Positions 31,372-41,819 of a DNA stretch of 64,000 nucleotides are shown here, one piece after another; position 1 is the first letter of the stretch, and each line of letters opens with the position of its first letter. The notes beneath the pieces were generated by a model. That model ran no database searches and was not told where the DNA came from. It saw only the letters and a list, made by a program, of their open reading frames with translations. Location of the stretch: the NCBI RefSeq assembly GCF_963678635.1, contig NC_087069.1, positions 39,023,076-39,087,075 of the forward strand, read 5' to 3'. Source of the stretch: Symsagittifera roscoffensis (taxonomy: Eukaryota > Xenacoelomorpha > Acoela > Convolutidae). The translations under genes and the position numbers were made by a program.

Positions 31372-32949
31372 ACGCCAACCTTCCTGTCGACGTGCTATCC
31401 GAGGGCATCTCGGAACCTGATCGCGAGTTTCGTCAAAGATATCAGGAAGCTGTCGATCGGCCTGATATTAGTCCTGTACGTGGCATTTGGTCACGAGAAT
31501 TTCGTGAGGGGGCCTGCGAATCTCTTCACCCAAGAATTGGCAGATTTGAGATTGGATGGACCCCTGACTCTGATTGCTATGACCTATGGTCGGCTAGGGG
31601 ATTTGCTTGTGCTGTTGCGTTACCCCGAAAAACTCCAGGGAACGAGTCATGAATTCAACGCGCAGTTGAAAACCGTCTCGCTCAGGAAAATGAAGGTTTG
31701 GAGGACTCTCCTGCTCCAATATCTCCTGCAACAGAACAGAAGTGTCACTGGAGAAGATAAGGTGGCGACGGATGCGGGTGAGTGTAAACAGTATTGTGGC
31801 ATGCCCTTGCTGACAGATTTGGCTGTCTTGATGCGGATCGATCCGCTGGCTCTGATTCACGGACTGCGGGAGTTCGTCACGGTGGTGTATGGACCGGTGA
31901 TGTCTTTCGTATTCCCTGACGTGCAAGTCAAGGCATACAGGAACTCTGTGTTGTATGTCAACCTCGTCTCAGTTGTAGATTGTTCTGTGCTGAATTGGGT
32001 AGAGCAGAAGAGGCTGAGAGGACTGGCCAGCGACGAAAGGCTGTTCGGGAGAATAGTGGAGCCGGATTGGGTGTTGATGGATTTCAACAACAACTTCAAG
32101 TGCCGAATGGGTCGCGAAGACCTCTCCCATATCCAGTTCAACCCGAAGCTTTGGAATCTGAGACATGTAGTGAAGGATTCAGGAGCGGCAATGAGAGTCC
32201 CACTTCTGCCAGAGGCCTACGCACACGGGAAAGAAAACCAGCAAGCGTGGTTTTCTGGATCCAGGCCGCTGCCGGACCAAGTCCCTCGATACCCACCGAT
32301 AAGGAGGATGTTGTTGGGAGTCACATCTCCCGTCATTGCCCCTCGCATCGGAGCAGCTCGTGATGCAGAAAGAAGAATGCTGAAGTGGATTGAAGGGATG
32401 GAGCCGCGCTTCATCAGTTGGAATGTTGCAGCCGCACACACATTTGACTTCACATTTCCTGATGCTTGGAGCAGGAAGAAGATCAAGGCACCACCTTCCA
32501 GGAGACCGGATGTCTCGGCTGAGGTGTGGAACGATGTTTATGGCCCCACAGATGATTTATCAAGACTGAGGTGGTCAGGAGAGGTGAAAGTAGTGATGCT
32601 AAAAGTGGCAAAAGAGTGCAGAGGAGGCTCGTACAAAACGATAGAGGACCTGGCACCATATGGCGAGGAGTCGGTAGAATTCCTGTTGAATGATGAGTTG
32701 TTCTATCCTGCAGGAGACCTGACCGTACCGGCGCGGCCGGACTCGGGCATGGACACACGACAAGGCCCTTCGGGACCTAAGCCGAAACCTGATGCGAGTG
32801 ACGATGAACCATTGATCAGGACGATGACGACATCGGGGGAAAGACAGAAAAGCCGGGTGAGACGGATCTCGGAGCGTTGGAGAGAGACTTGCTGGAATAC
32901 CGGTTTAGTGAAGACGACGACGGGGAAGTCGATGGGAGTCTTTTGCTGA
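31372..32949 (+). CDS. Large region with a possible third SGNH-like domain
   Basis: One frame, continuous with the preceding region except for the TGA at 31369, open to 32949. A hydrophobic strand LSIGLILVLYVAFGHENF recalls block III, and WVLMDFNNNFKCRMGREDLSHIQFN near 32070-32145 closely resembles the end of domain 1 (compare its REGIHFN), with a His in the block V place. The distance between these is about twice that of a normal SGNH fold, so there would have to be an insertion. Beyond it, about 260 residues resemble nothing known, ending in a charged Pro/Asp/Lys-rich tail. Function unknown. Confidence 0.4.
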   Translation, partial: TPTFLSTCYPRASRNLIASFVKDIRKLSIGLILVLYVAFGHENFVRGPANLFTQELADLRLDGPLTLIAMTYGRLGDLLVLLRYPEKLQGTSHEFNAQLKTVSLRKMKVWRTLLLQYLLQQNRSVTGEDKVATDAGECKQYCGMPLLTDLAVLMRIDPLALIHGLREFVTVVYGPVMSFVFPDVQVKAYRNSVLYVNLVSVVDCSVLNWVEQKRLRGLASDERLFGRIVEPDWVLMDFNNNFKCRMGREDLSHIQFNPKLWNLRHVVKDSGAAMRVPLLPEAYAHGKENQQAWFSGSRPLPDQVPRYPPIRRMLLGVTSPVIAPRIGAARDAERRMLKWIEGMEPRFISWNVAAAHTFDFTFPDAWSRKKIKAPPSRRPDVSAEVWNDVYGPTDDLSRLRWSGEVKVVMLKVAKECRGGSYKTIEDLAPYGEESVEFLLNDELFYPAGDLTVPARPDSGMDTRQGPSGPKPKPDASDDEPLIRTMTTSGERQKSRVRRISERWRETCWNTGLVKTTTGKSMGVFC

Positions 32950-33567
32950 TAAAGCCATCGTCTTTCATGTCCCCTACTAAGGAGGCGTCGGCCGATTTAT
33001 CCCCTGTGGACCCAATAAGTCAGGCGAGGGAGTGCCGAAATAGGGATCCACAAAGATTGCTCCATGAGTCACCAAGGAGGAGTAAGATTGAAGAGTCAAT
33101 GAGGGTATCCTTCCTGAGTACGCTACCGGGAGAGGAATGGGAGAGATACCAAAGCGAACTAGAACGCAAGACAGGGGCAACCTGGAACCGAGTGAACTTC
33201 ATGGAAAGATCATGGGACGTGATAAGCAGATACGGGACGCAACCCATAATGAAGGTGGGATTTATCCAACCCATCATGCGTGAGGTCCTGGAGAAAATAA
33301 TGAACTCCATAGAGTCTGATGTTCTGACCGAGTCAGTTACAGAGGACAGTGCCGATGATCAGCAGGTCACGAAGAAATTGCCCATTAGACGAGCCAAAAA
33401 AAAGGTCTGAAGCGGCTGAAAGGAAGTCGAGCCGTGAACCAGGGAGTGGTGAAGTCAAAAGCCAGCACAGTGGTAGCCTCTTTGACGAGCGCAGGCCGTT
33501 CAGGTGAGAGCGGGCAAGGAGATGGTGCGACGCTGGCCGGGGAGAAAAAGACAACCTGATACCCCCT
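32877..33567 (+). CDS. Charged linker segment of the second coding block
   Basis: Opens in a new frame while the preceding one is still open (overlap 32877-32949) and runs to a TGA at 33408. It has an acidic start and a helical part with a GEEWERYQSELERKTG segment, and it ends in Lys/Arg. Between 33410 and 33567 the reading is broken again, in Ser/Glu/Arg-rich sequence. It probably joins the SGNH-like part to the C-terminal module. No known domain. Confidence 0.45.
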
Positions 33568-35493
33568 ATGCTCTTGGAAGGTCTGACCATAACAGCCACG
33601 AAGTCAAAGAAGACTGCACGAACCCTAGAAGACACTAAGCTTGAGATGGAAATCATCAGTCAGTGTGGATCTGGAGATATTGATGATTACAGGCCCTCGC
33701 GAACCAACATGGCCCAAATGAAACTGGAGGGACAACTCGACGTGGTCGAGTACAGTCGAATCACTGTGCCGGAATCATTCATCATTGGAGATCCAGCGCG
33801 GGGTTATGTGGAGATGTTGAAGGCGAGGAACTCCGCGAGAGGGCACCTGATGGCGTGGTGCGAGAAACGAGCCATGCAGGAATATCTGAAAGGGCTTACG
33901 GAGAATTCTAACCTAAATCGGAAAGAATACGGCACGGTAATGTCCTCGGAGGCGAACGAAATCGGGCTGGAAAAACTACTGGAAATCTCTTGGAGGGCGG
34001 CCCTCCAAAGATACTTCGACGAGACGATGCATGCGCCTGCGACGGTGGCAGCATACCTGGTTTATCCGTGCACGAGAACTGACCTGCAAGTTCGGTTGGC
34101 TTGGTGCTTGATGGGCTTGAAGGCTGAATATGAAGCCAGTAATGATTTGAAATCAAAGAAACAGGAGCTGGAGTTGATGGAAGCCCTGCGAGCGTTGATT
34201 TCAAAAGACGACTCTGCGATAGCCTGGGCTAAGCGTAAGGATGCCCTTTGCTTTGTAAGATTCGTGGTGGATCGTATCCCCACTCCTGTTTTGGGAGAAT
34301 GCATAAAGATCATTCGGCAAAAGGGAGTTGATTGTGAAAGAAACTTCCTTAGGGCACTCCTGGAACTATATCAGGATATGCCGTTGGTTATACCAAATAG
34401 GGAGTCGAACGACATGGAGAGCTATCGCAAGTTGGAAGAAGCGAGAAGGTATTCAAACAAAGGATTGAAAGTGAGCCGGGAGTTGATTGAAACAGTCAGG
34501 GGACAGAAAGACTTTGCAACACTAGGGAAACTGAAGTCGTTCCAATATGTGTCTGACATACTGGGGATGGTGTATAATCCCTTCGTGAGTGAAGAAGCCA
34601 GGGAAGCGTACTTCGACTATGAGCAAGTCATAGTGCTCAATTTCTGGGTCGAACGAATCAAGGAGACTGGAATGCTGATGGTGGAACAACCCAAGCTGGG
34701 AATCATTTTAGAAGAACGAGTGGTCGAACCCACGGTTCCTGAGCTGAAGGGGCAAGTGAGTTTTGATTGTGGTTCTTGGGACGGTCCCTTGAAAGCCAGC
34801 CTGGTAGCCATGTGGGAACTCATGAAGCCTTCTTGGTGTCCCCATCCTAATGCCGGTTTAATCTGGGACATGACAGCGGATATCACGTTAGACCTGGATG
34901 ATGACGCGAGTCTACATGATCTGGCCATGATACACCATCTGCTAGCCATGAGGGTGACGAAGCGGAAGAGCAACCCATCCACGGAGCCATCCGATGGAAG
35001 TCCACCGGGCAATTGGTTGAGGCAAGGCATTTGTTTAGCTCAACACAGTGGGATGGAAGGACATGTTTGCAACTTGGGACACTGCCTGATTACGCTGAGC
35101 GAGCAGCATCGACAACTGGCACAATTGTATGGAAGATTGAGCATGTCGGATAAGAGTGGCATGGAGTGGGTCGCCGAATGTCATGGGGTGAGGGAAGTAA
35201 ACTTGACCACAGCCTTGGGTTTTTCTAGCATGACGAGCTCGATAGAATCGCTCGAGCGCCTGGAGCGTGCCCATGAGCTAGTGACGTCCCTAAGCATGGA
35301 AGTATTCCCTGGATCATTGCAGACAGAGCAGAAGATTGGAGGCTGGCGAGAAGCTCTGGAAAATGAAATGAATCTAAAGGATAGTGAGGCCTATCATAGA
35401 CCTACTGGTTCAAAGTATCTGGTGGGTTCAAGCTCCGCACCATATTGCAATAGTAGGTATCCTACGCACATGGTGGTGATGGATGCGAGGTAG
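33568..35493 (+). CDS. Conserved unknown C-terminal module, first part
   Basis: 641 codons up to a TAG, the longest open frame in the element. The product is soluble and largely helical, with several Trp- and Cys-containing segments such as LKGQVSFDCGSWDGPLKAS and a His-rich SLHDLAMIHHLLAMR stretch. No transmembrane segment or known catalytic motif is visible. Its last 110 residues are clearly related to the start of the minus-strand frame at the right edge of the window (WVAECHGVREVNLTTALGF versus AECYARTTVNIATALGF). Conservation in a second element copy shows this is real protein. Confidence 0.7.
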   Translation: MLLEGLTITATKSKKTARTLEDTKLEMEIISQCGSGDIDDYRPSRTNMAQMKLEGQLDVVEYSRITVPESFIIGDPARGYVEMLKARNSARGHLMAWCEKRAMQEYLKGLTENSNLNRKEYGTVMSSEANEIGLEKLLEISWRAALQRYFDETMHAPATVAAYLVYPCTRTDLQVRLAWCLMGLKAEYEASNDLKSKKQELELMEALRALISKDDSAIAWAKRKDALCFVRFVVDRIPTPVLGECIKIIRQKGVDCERNFLRALLELYQDMPLVIPNRESNDMESYRKLEEARRYSNKGLKVSRELIETVRGQKDFATLGKLKSFQYVSDILGMVYNPFVSEEAREAYFDYEQVIVLNFWVERIKETGMLMVEQPKLGIILEERVVEPTVPELKGQVSFDCGSWDGPLKASLVAMWELMKPSWCPHPNAGLIWDMTADITLDLDDDASLHDLAMIHHLLAMRVTKRKSNPSTEPSDGSPPGNWLRQGICLAQHSGMEGHVCNLGHCLITLSEQHRQLAQLYGRLSMSDKSGMEWVAECHGVREVNLTTALGFSSMTSSIESLERLERAHELVTSLSMEVFPGSLQTEQKIGGWREALENEMNLKDSEAYHRPTGSKYLVGSSSAPYCNSRYPTHMVVMDAR

Positions 35494-36575
35494 CAGCAGG
35501 TGTTGATTGATCAACTTTTCTCTGTGCCAAAGTGCGTGAGGTTGGCCAGAATGTCGGAAAGGTCATACAATTTGTTGGCGAAGATCTTTCGGGCAGTCCC
35601 GAAAAGATCTGAAGGCGTGTTGCAAGACGTAGTGGGTGAAAAGTTCATGAGGTTGAACGAAGGTAATGTGAGCGAGTTCCAGAAGCAGAAAGCGAGTGGA
35701 GCGTTACCCACTGAATTCCCCATCATAGAAGAGAAAGACAATTTGCACAGAATTATGATGGAAGTTGAACCGTTGCTGGGAGCCTCAGGGTATCGGACCT
35801 GAAAGAACATATTGAGGACCCATGGGGAGTATCCTAGTCACTGCTTGGCGCAGACGTTATGGTACCCCAAACGCGGGAATCTGATGTAGGTATGGGACGT
35901 GGAAGAGTTTTACTCTACGGGGTTACCGATCAGAATCAACAGTTGTCAATCGTGGTGGTTAGTGCCATGCTGGCAGTAAGGTGGTTGAAGGCTAATGCGG
36001 ACACAAGTGAACAGGAGACGGCCGTGCCGACTCCTGAGCAGCTGAGTAACGTAAAGATGAGCCGCAGACTGGATCTTTTCAGAACCACCTGCAAGGTTCT
36101 GAGAATACCCAAAGCCATTGAAAGAATATGGTCAAGGCAAAGATTGATGCCTTGGTTCCGTGCAGTGATGACGTCATGGATGTATGAACGCGCGAAGCGT
36201 CACATGTCGAGGAACACGGAAGCCTATCAATCTTTCCAGCTAGATATAGGACCGGGAGCCTATAAGAGAGCATTTCTGACGCACAGAAACGCGGTCACCA
36301 CGGCGGTGAAGCGAGTAGCTGGAGCGCCTTGTGTAACTGAAGATGAAAAGAAAGAGGTCTTACGAGCTGACCTAGAACGGAATGTGAGCCTGTGTCTTCA
36401 CAACAGCTATTGCAGGAATCGGGAGCAAAAGGTGAATGTGGACTTGCTACCTTGTTGCAAACTGAGGCTGTTGGAATAGGAGAGTTGGGGCACGGCCCGC
36501 AACTCTATGGACATGTTAGAAAAAGTTCTGGAAGACAGTGACGCTGAAGATCAGGATGGAGAAGCAATGGAATGA
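35494..36575 (+). pseudogene. Conserved unknown C-terminal module, second part
   Basis: Continues the preceding frame past the TAG at 35491, with more stops at 35800 and 35884, then shifts by one base near 35930 and runs to a TAG at 36477 and finally a TGA at 36573. Shared with the minus-strand copy: VPKCVRLARM, CLAQTLWYP, VWDVEE, a helical region with PWFRA and TSW, FLTHRNAVTT, NVSLCLHNSYC, and an acidic tail. By eye about half of the residues match in the best 90-residue block. Function unknown. The conserved Cys/His/Trp positions would suit a nucleic-acid or protein binding module; that is only a guess. Confidence 0.65.
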
Positions 36576-37316
36576 AGATGATGGAAGGAAGATGATAAGT
36601 GAAGACGTGAACAAGAAAGGAAGAGAAGGAAAAAAAACTTGATTGTCTTTGTGGGTTAAAACTTGAACTAATCAACCTAGTTTGATTATTGAACTTGTAT
36701 AACTTTTTGTTTTGATCTAGTTTGGTCAGACCAAACTTTGGAAATTGTTGCAATTGTTAAAATTGTTGAAATCGTTGATTTTATTTATGACTATTTATAT
36801 ATATATGAGGGATATAGGTGAGTATATTTACCTATTTAATCACGACTGAAGTTTTTAACCTGTGTAAATCACATATTCACTGTGTGGCGACGTGGTAAGT
36901 TTGGGTAAGCTCGCTCGGAAAGGGTGAGTAACTCAATAACTTTCCTAGCCACAGAGTTTCTTAGTTTTCATATTGAAAGGACCGCATAAATAACTGATTA
37001 TACTTGGTGAGTGACGTTAAGTTAATTTTAACGGGTCCCAACTTTTTAATCACAAAGAGCGAAAAGAAGTTTTATGGCAAGATGACGTAAATAGTCAGAA
37101 AAGAAATTTTATCTAGGACACTCCTCATGATGCAAATTTTGTGAAAATGTTAGAAGGCAGTGAGATGTATTACGATGCCATTTGTGACACGCAGTGAGTT
37201 GAGGTGGAGTAGATAAATTTCATTTTCTAATGCGATTTGTAAGATCAATTATAGAGAACTGGAGTACTACTTGACGATAACCCGGTGTTATGCGATCAAT
37301 AGGGACATTGATGGGA
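36576..37316 (+). other. 3' untranslated region of the giant element
   Basis: AT-richer than the coding part and without an open frame. It contains a TA-rich run and a small hairpin (GGTGAGTATATTTACC near 36831). It ends at the polypurine tract. Confidence 0.6.
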
Positions 37317-37332
37317 ACTTGTCCGGGGAGTA
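37317..37332 (+). promoter_or_regulatory. Polypurine tract before the 3' LTR
   Basis: ACTTGTCCGGGGAG directly precedes TA and the LTR. The second giant element at the right edge has GAGTCCGGGGAGTA in the same place, so the core GTCCGGGGAG is conserved. It would prime plus-strand DNA synthesis. The same 14-mer occurs inside pol at 24133-24146. Confidence 0.75.
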
Positions 37333-38215
37333 TGTGCCATTCTGCCAGATTGGCACAGCGCAACCTTCCGGCGGGACAGAAAACGATGACTAAAGGCCTT
37401 GGTAATAAAAAAATGCTGCGAAGGAGGGTTGAAATATTCCGGAAGTTTAAATTTTTAAAATTTTGATTGACGGGCAAGTATTTCTGAGAAATACAATAAG
37501 ACGGCCATTTTGACGAAAAAGAACGAAAAAACAAAACAACGACAGATATAGTAGAAAACAGTCGCACGAAAAAACGAAAAAAACGAAGCCTCTTATCGTG
37601 GCAATAACACACGATAAGATCCTTAGCAGTGGAAATTATTGGGAAAGGAAGCTTCAGTGGGGAAGGAATATTCCGCGGAAACCTCCCGTGCCACAAATTG
37701 GGAGAGATAACAACGTTATCTCGAGAAGAACACGGGAGCGGAAGCTTGGCCCCCCAGAGACTATATGTTGAAGGACTATATAAAACTAACTTTATAGCTG
37801 CTCGGATGCCATAGAACTTTGAATTAACACCGGTATAACTTGATATTTTAGAATATGAGTAGCTAGAAAGAGGAAAGGGTCAATCCATCTCCAATGGATT
37901 TGATATAGAACTGTCACACAAAAACATAATAAAATAGGGTGTTCGAGCCGTGTTTTTAATAGCAATCACGTAGTCTGAGGATCCGAGACTCAGCTATGTG
38001 GTTGTGTTAGCATGTAAACGAAAGCTGATCAAAAGTCGTTTGACTGATGGCCTAAAAATAGCAACTTTTTACTTAGCCCTAAACAGACCAGAAAATCAAC
38101 TGGCAAGGTCGAGACGGTGAAAAACGAGTAGGATTAAGATAACTGACGCCTGCCGGTCGTTAATAGGTACTTTTTCTACGCTCCGTCGCTGTGTAGTATT
38201 TAGGCGAAAGTTACA
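37333..38215 (+). repeat. 3' LTR of giant element copy 1
   Basis: Direct repeat of 13884-14770, TG...CA. It contains the TATA box (37777-37784) and a polyadenylation hexamer AATAAA (37928-37933), about 150 bases apart, which implies U3 of about 470, R of about 140 and U5 of about 265 bases. The old Gypsy element resumes directly after it. Confidence 0.95.
37928..37933 (+). terminator. Polyadenylation signal in the 3' LTR
   Basis: AATAAA about 120 bases after the expected transcription start in the LTR. The 5' LTR has lost the hexamer at the matching position. The second element has two AATAAA hexamers in the corresponding block of its LTR. Confidence 0.6.
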
Positions 38216-39870
38216 CTGGAAAATTCAATCAGACCCGGTTATCATTGTGGATGATCAAAAGGCCAGCAATATAGGATGCAACATACTACCACAGACAAGT
38301 ATCAGGTTGATCCAAGAAAAACATAAACAAAATGTGTTAAGCGTACGCGAACAAGAAGAATCGGATCTAGAAATTAAACAATGGGTCAAAAAAAATTTTC
38401 AACAACTGCGCATACGTATCGGAAAATCGAAAAATCACATGATGCAAACTCAATTCAACCACGACTTCATGCCAATACAACAGAAAGGACGACGTATCCC
38501 GGTGCACCTACTGAAAAGAGTTGAAGTAGAATTTAAAAACTGATGGATCAGAACCACATTATCAAACCAGATAAATGTTCAGATCGACAATTTATTAGCC
38601 CAATTGCTGTAACAGTGAGAAAGGATCGCGTTAGATTCTAAGAAAATCAACAAATTCACGCACAAGAACAAATACCAAATGCCCAACATTGAATTGCTGT
38701 TGGACAATAATACACAGGTGGTAAATCAGACAAACCCAAACAAACACTATTCTCAACACTCGACCTTCACAAATCTCTTTAGATAAAACAATCAAAGAAC
38801 AATGCAACTTTAGTCTTATTGGTGGTAACGGCACTGAGGCCTATCAGTTTCAAACAGGATTTTATGGCCTCACGGATATGCCAGCTGAATTCCAAAAAGC
38901 GATCGATCTAACTCTTACAAAGGTACCAACACCTATGCCTTTTTGGACGATAATCAAATGGTAACAAAAGGATCTTTGGATCTACACAAACAAAAGTTGC
39001 AATCAATTCTGAAAAAAAACTGGACGAGGAAAATCTTGCGATATCATTGGATCAGTGTAAGTTTGCATGCAAACAAGTTGAGTGGTTAGGATTCACAGTT
39101 AATAGCGAGGGAACAAAACCTCTATAAGAAATACTGAGGCCATCGAAAAACTATCACCACCAAAATCTTTTAAACAACTAAAAAGCTTTATGGGTTCCAT
39201 ACATCCTCTCACACGATATTTACCAAAATTGGCACAAACCGCTGCCGCTCTACGCCCATTACTAAAAAACACAGAAAAAAAAACAAACCACTTTACTGGT
39301 CCACTGAACATAACACAATGTTCAAAAACATATTAAAATTGGTCACTGAAATAACACAAAACAAATATTTTGAGCAACACCTTGACACTCGCATCGTATG
39401 CGATGCTTCTACTACAGGATTAAGAGCTGCACTGGAACAACATTCGCCAGAAGGATGGGTCGCCGTAGCTTAGGCTTCACGTTTCTTAAACTCAGTAGAG
39501 GAAAAATATTTTGAAAAAGAACCCGAATTATTAGGGGTCGTGTGGCCAATTAAACATTTTAAATACTATCTGTATGGAAAACATTTTACCGTCATCACTG
39601 ATCATCAAGCTTTAATCAGCGCTTTAAACGCAAGCGAAAGATCAAAAACAAGTCAAAGCCGGCTCATACGTTGGATTGACCGATAAATTCCGCAGGGAGT
39701 AAATTGGGATTAATTGACTACATGTCCCGAAATGCGGTAGGATTAGCATTACCCCCTAGTGAGCATGATGAGGAGTTTGTTGTAGCATCAATTAGGACAT
39801 TCATGAATAACCTGGAAATGATTGACAACGTCATTCGAAATAATCTGGCCTATCAGATTCAGTAACCTTG
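38216..39870 (+). pseudogene. pol: Old Gypsy element: protease end, RT and RNase H
   Basis: Continues the element interrupted at 13883. 38216-38543 is an open stretch with the end of protease and the start of RT. RT blocks follow in several frames: GFYGLTDMPAEFQKA near 38850-38900 and the FLDD active site at 38934-38954. The RNase H catalytic DAS is at 39402-39410 and the VITDHQAL segment near 39590-39615. Many stops and indels. No integrase or 3' LTR follows, so the element is truncated near 39870. Confidence 0.8.
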
Positions 39871-40718
39871 AATCTGATTAAGTGTAGGATCCTATTGATA
39901 ATCACAATGTAAATTACAAACTTTTGATAATTTTCAAAAATTGTGAAAAAATGGGTCATTTGCTTATCCCCCCCCCCCCTAAATCATGAAGTTTTAATTT
40001 TTAAGCATTTAAGGGGAGGGGCGGTTACAACCGGAAAGACTCAAAAAATATGAACAAATTGTGTCAGTCAGTTCAGTGTATAAGTAAACTGCAAAGCAAA
40101 AAGAGAAAACTCTACGAGCTATCTTCAGGCAAGATCAGCGTTGTTTTCTTATTCAAACTGATTTTTAGTCAAATCTTTTAGTCAAACCCACAACAAAGTT
40201 AGCACTTTCAGCGTAAAAAAATACCATTTGAGCATTGATATTGCTCTATAGTGGAAATAAATATTGCTCCGTGTTGTCTACACCTTAGATTTTAATAGAA
40301 CATCATATTTAGAGATGCATTGCATTTGTTCAAATCCTTGGAAAATTCCTCCCAGTTCTCCCGCAAGAAGAATTAGGTGTACTGTGTTCTGTTGCGTTTC
40401 CAGGAAGGATATTCAAATTGTGGCAAAAAAAACGAATTCAAAAACGATTAGATTATTATTGGAAAATCAAAAGTGGTGTCAATTAAAAACGAATCTTTGA
40501 ACAATTTGTTTAATAAATTATTGGAAACTTCTTCTGACCAAATAATCAAAAGTGAATCTAAAAAAAACTAACAATTTAGTTTTTCAGCTCGTTACGACTG
40601 CCCGCTGTAAAACCTTTTAATAGGATTTAATGGCATTTTTTCCTGGAGATATGTTTTGGGGCCTTCGAATAACGCTCGAACTAAAAACTAATTTATAAAA
40701 AAAGGAAAACAAACTTAC
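39871..40718. other. AT-rich DNA downstream of a candidate first exon
   Basis: Holds a run of 11-12 C near 39969 and no clear gene on the plus strand. If the minus-strand exon at 40719-40791 is real, its next exon should be here or further left. Possible acceptors exist near 40385-40405 (minus), but neither gives a convincing continuation. Confidence 0.3.
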
Positions 40719-40791
40719 GTGTTGTTTCTCTGGCTAATGTTACAGACTCTAAAACCGCTACAATGATAACTAAAACTGTAAAGCTTTTCAT
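40719..40791 (-). CDS. Candidate first coding exon of a secreted protein
   Basis: On the minus strand, ATG at 40791 opens 24 codons, MKSFTVLVIIVAVLESVTLA followed by RETT. This is a textbook signal peptide: Lys near the start, a hydrophobic core of about 11 residues and a small residue before the expected cleavage after Ala20. Directly after it comes GTAAGTTT, a strong splice donor, giving a phase-1 intron. A TATA box lies 111 bases upstream, and TTTGTAGGTTGATTTACAG just before the ATG could be an acceptor of a 5'-UTR intron. The mature protein is not visible, so its function is unknown. Chance occurrence cannot be ruled out. Confidence 0.45.
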
Positions 40792-40901
40792 CGTTCTGTA
40801 AATCAACCTACAAATTCAAAATATGGGTTTTAAAAATATTTTTTTATCTTTTTTTTTTCGTTTGAGCAGAAACCGCGCAGCTGATTTGCAGGAAACGTAG
40901 T

Positions 40902-40908
40902 TTTTATA
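40902..40908 (-). promoter_or_regulatory. Putative TATA box of the candidate secreted-protein gene
   Basis: TATAAAA on the minus strand, preceded by a CCAA-type context, 111-117 bases before the ATG at 40791. Plausible spacing for a short 5' UTR. Confidence 0.35.
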
Positions 40909-41819
40909 TTGGCTGAAAATTGCTAATTTTTAAAGCACAACAAAAAACTCCAAAAAAACGCTAGTCTGATGGATAAGTTTATTTTAACTAACTGATAGCA
41001 ACTAGATTTTACTAATTATGGCGTCGAAAAATAAGTAATTACAGCGGGACTATTAATTAAACTAAAATAGCACCCTGTCTTATGAATCAATTTTGCTCCC
41101 ACGTTTTCCGCCTTTTTTAAATTCTGCTCGAAATCAAGATGATATCAATTTTGCTTTTTTTTCTAGTTTCCGGCATTCGAAACAAAAATAGACCAATATT
41201 TTAGGCAAATAGGGGTAAATTGTACCAAGATGCTGAAAACGAGCTCTAGCTTTAATCAAAATTGACTATTTGGGCAACCATGAATTGAAATAAATCGACT
41301 CTTGATTATTTCGTTTTCACAAATTTGATGGATGAGGTCGAGCGGCAACGAAAAAAAAAGAGAGGGGGAAAAGGTAGACTTCAAATTTTTTAACAAGTAA
41401 AACTTAATTTCTCAAACTGTTTTCTCAATTTTTGCTTTCAATTTTTTTAGTTCAAACTATTTTTAGATCGTATACACAACTGATGGAAAATTGGCTTTTT
41501 GTTTTTTTCCCGTGCCTCATCGGAAGTCATAACTCGCAAGGAAAAATTGTCATGAAGCTGATGCAAGATGTGACTTCTGTAACTTCTCAGGAAATTGAAA
41601 AACTGACCATCGCATTTCATTTTTTCCGCAAATGAACTTGAACATTTATATCAGCCGTTCTGATTAATCGTCATTTCAAATTTTTCAACAATTGTGGTGT
41701 TAACAAATAAAGTAGTTTTTAATAATTTTTACGGCATGTAAAAAAATCGGGAACTAAAAAAGTGAAATTTAACAAGAGTTTAAAATTTTACACGCAAAAT
41801 TAACAAATTGGGTCTATCG
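40909..41819. other. AT-rich non-coding DNA
   Basis: No convincing gene. Short frames around 41500-41635 on both strands lack splice or homology support. Confidence 0.4.

Larger units (their letters stand above)
13884..38215 (+). mobile_element. Giant Ty3/Gypsy-like LTR retrotransposon (copy 1), about 24.3 kb
   Basis: Two LTRs of 887 and 883 bp in direct orientation (13884-14770 and 37333-38215), both TG...CA, bound an internal region with leader, gag, protease, RT, RNase H, integrase, a macro-like extension and a second coding block of nearly 9 kb with SGNH-like and unknown domains. The order protease-RT-RNase H-integrase is that of Ty3/Gypsy. The element sits inside an older Gypsy element, so it is the younger of the two. 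LTR identity is roughly 93-96% by eye. Internal genes have many stops and frameshifts, so this copy is dead or non-autonomous. No clean 4-6-bp target duplication is visible; only a CT dinucleotide is shared by the flanks. Typical Gypsy elements are 5-8 kb. Confidence 0.93.

Noticed and set aside
36507-36575. A separate small acidic protein starting at an ATG after the TAG at 36477
   Set aside because: It is in the same frame as the preceding region and resembles the acidic tail of the intact copy, so it is the end of that protein.
13884-38215. An env-like gene
   Set aside because: No frame in the second block shows a signal peptide plus a transmembrane anchor; the hydrophobic stretch near 31450 fits a buried strand.
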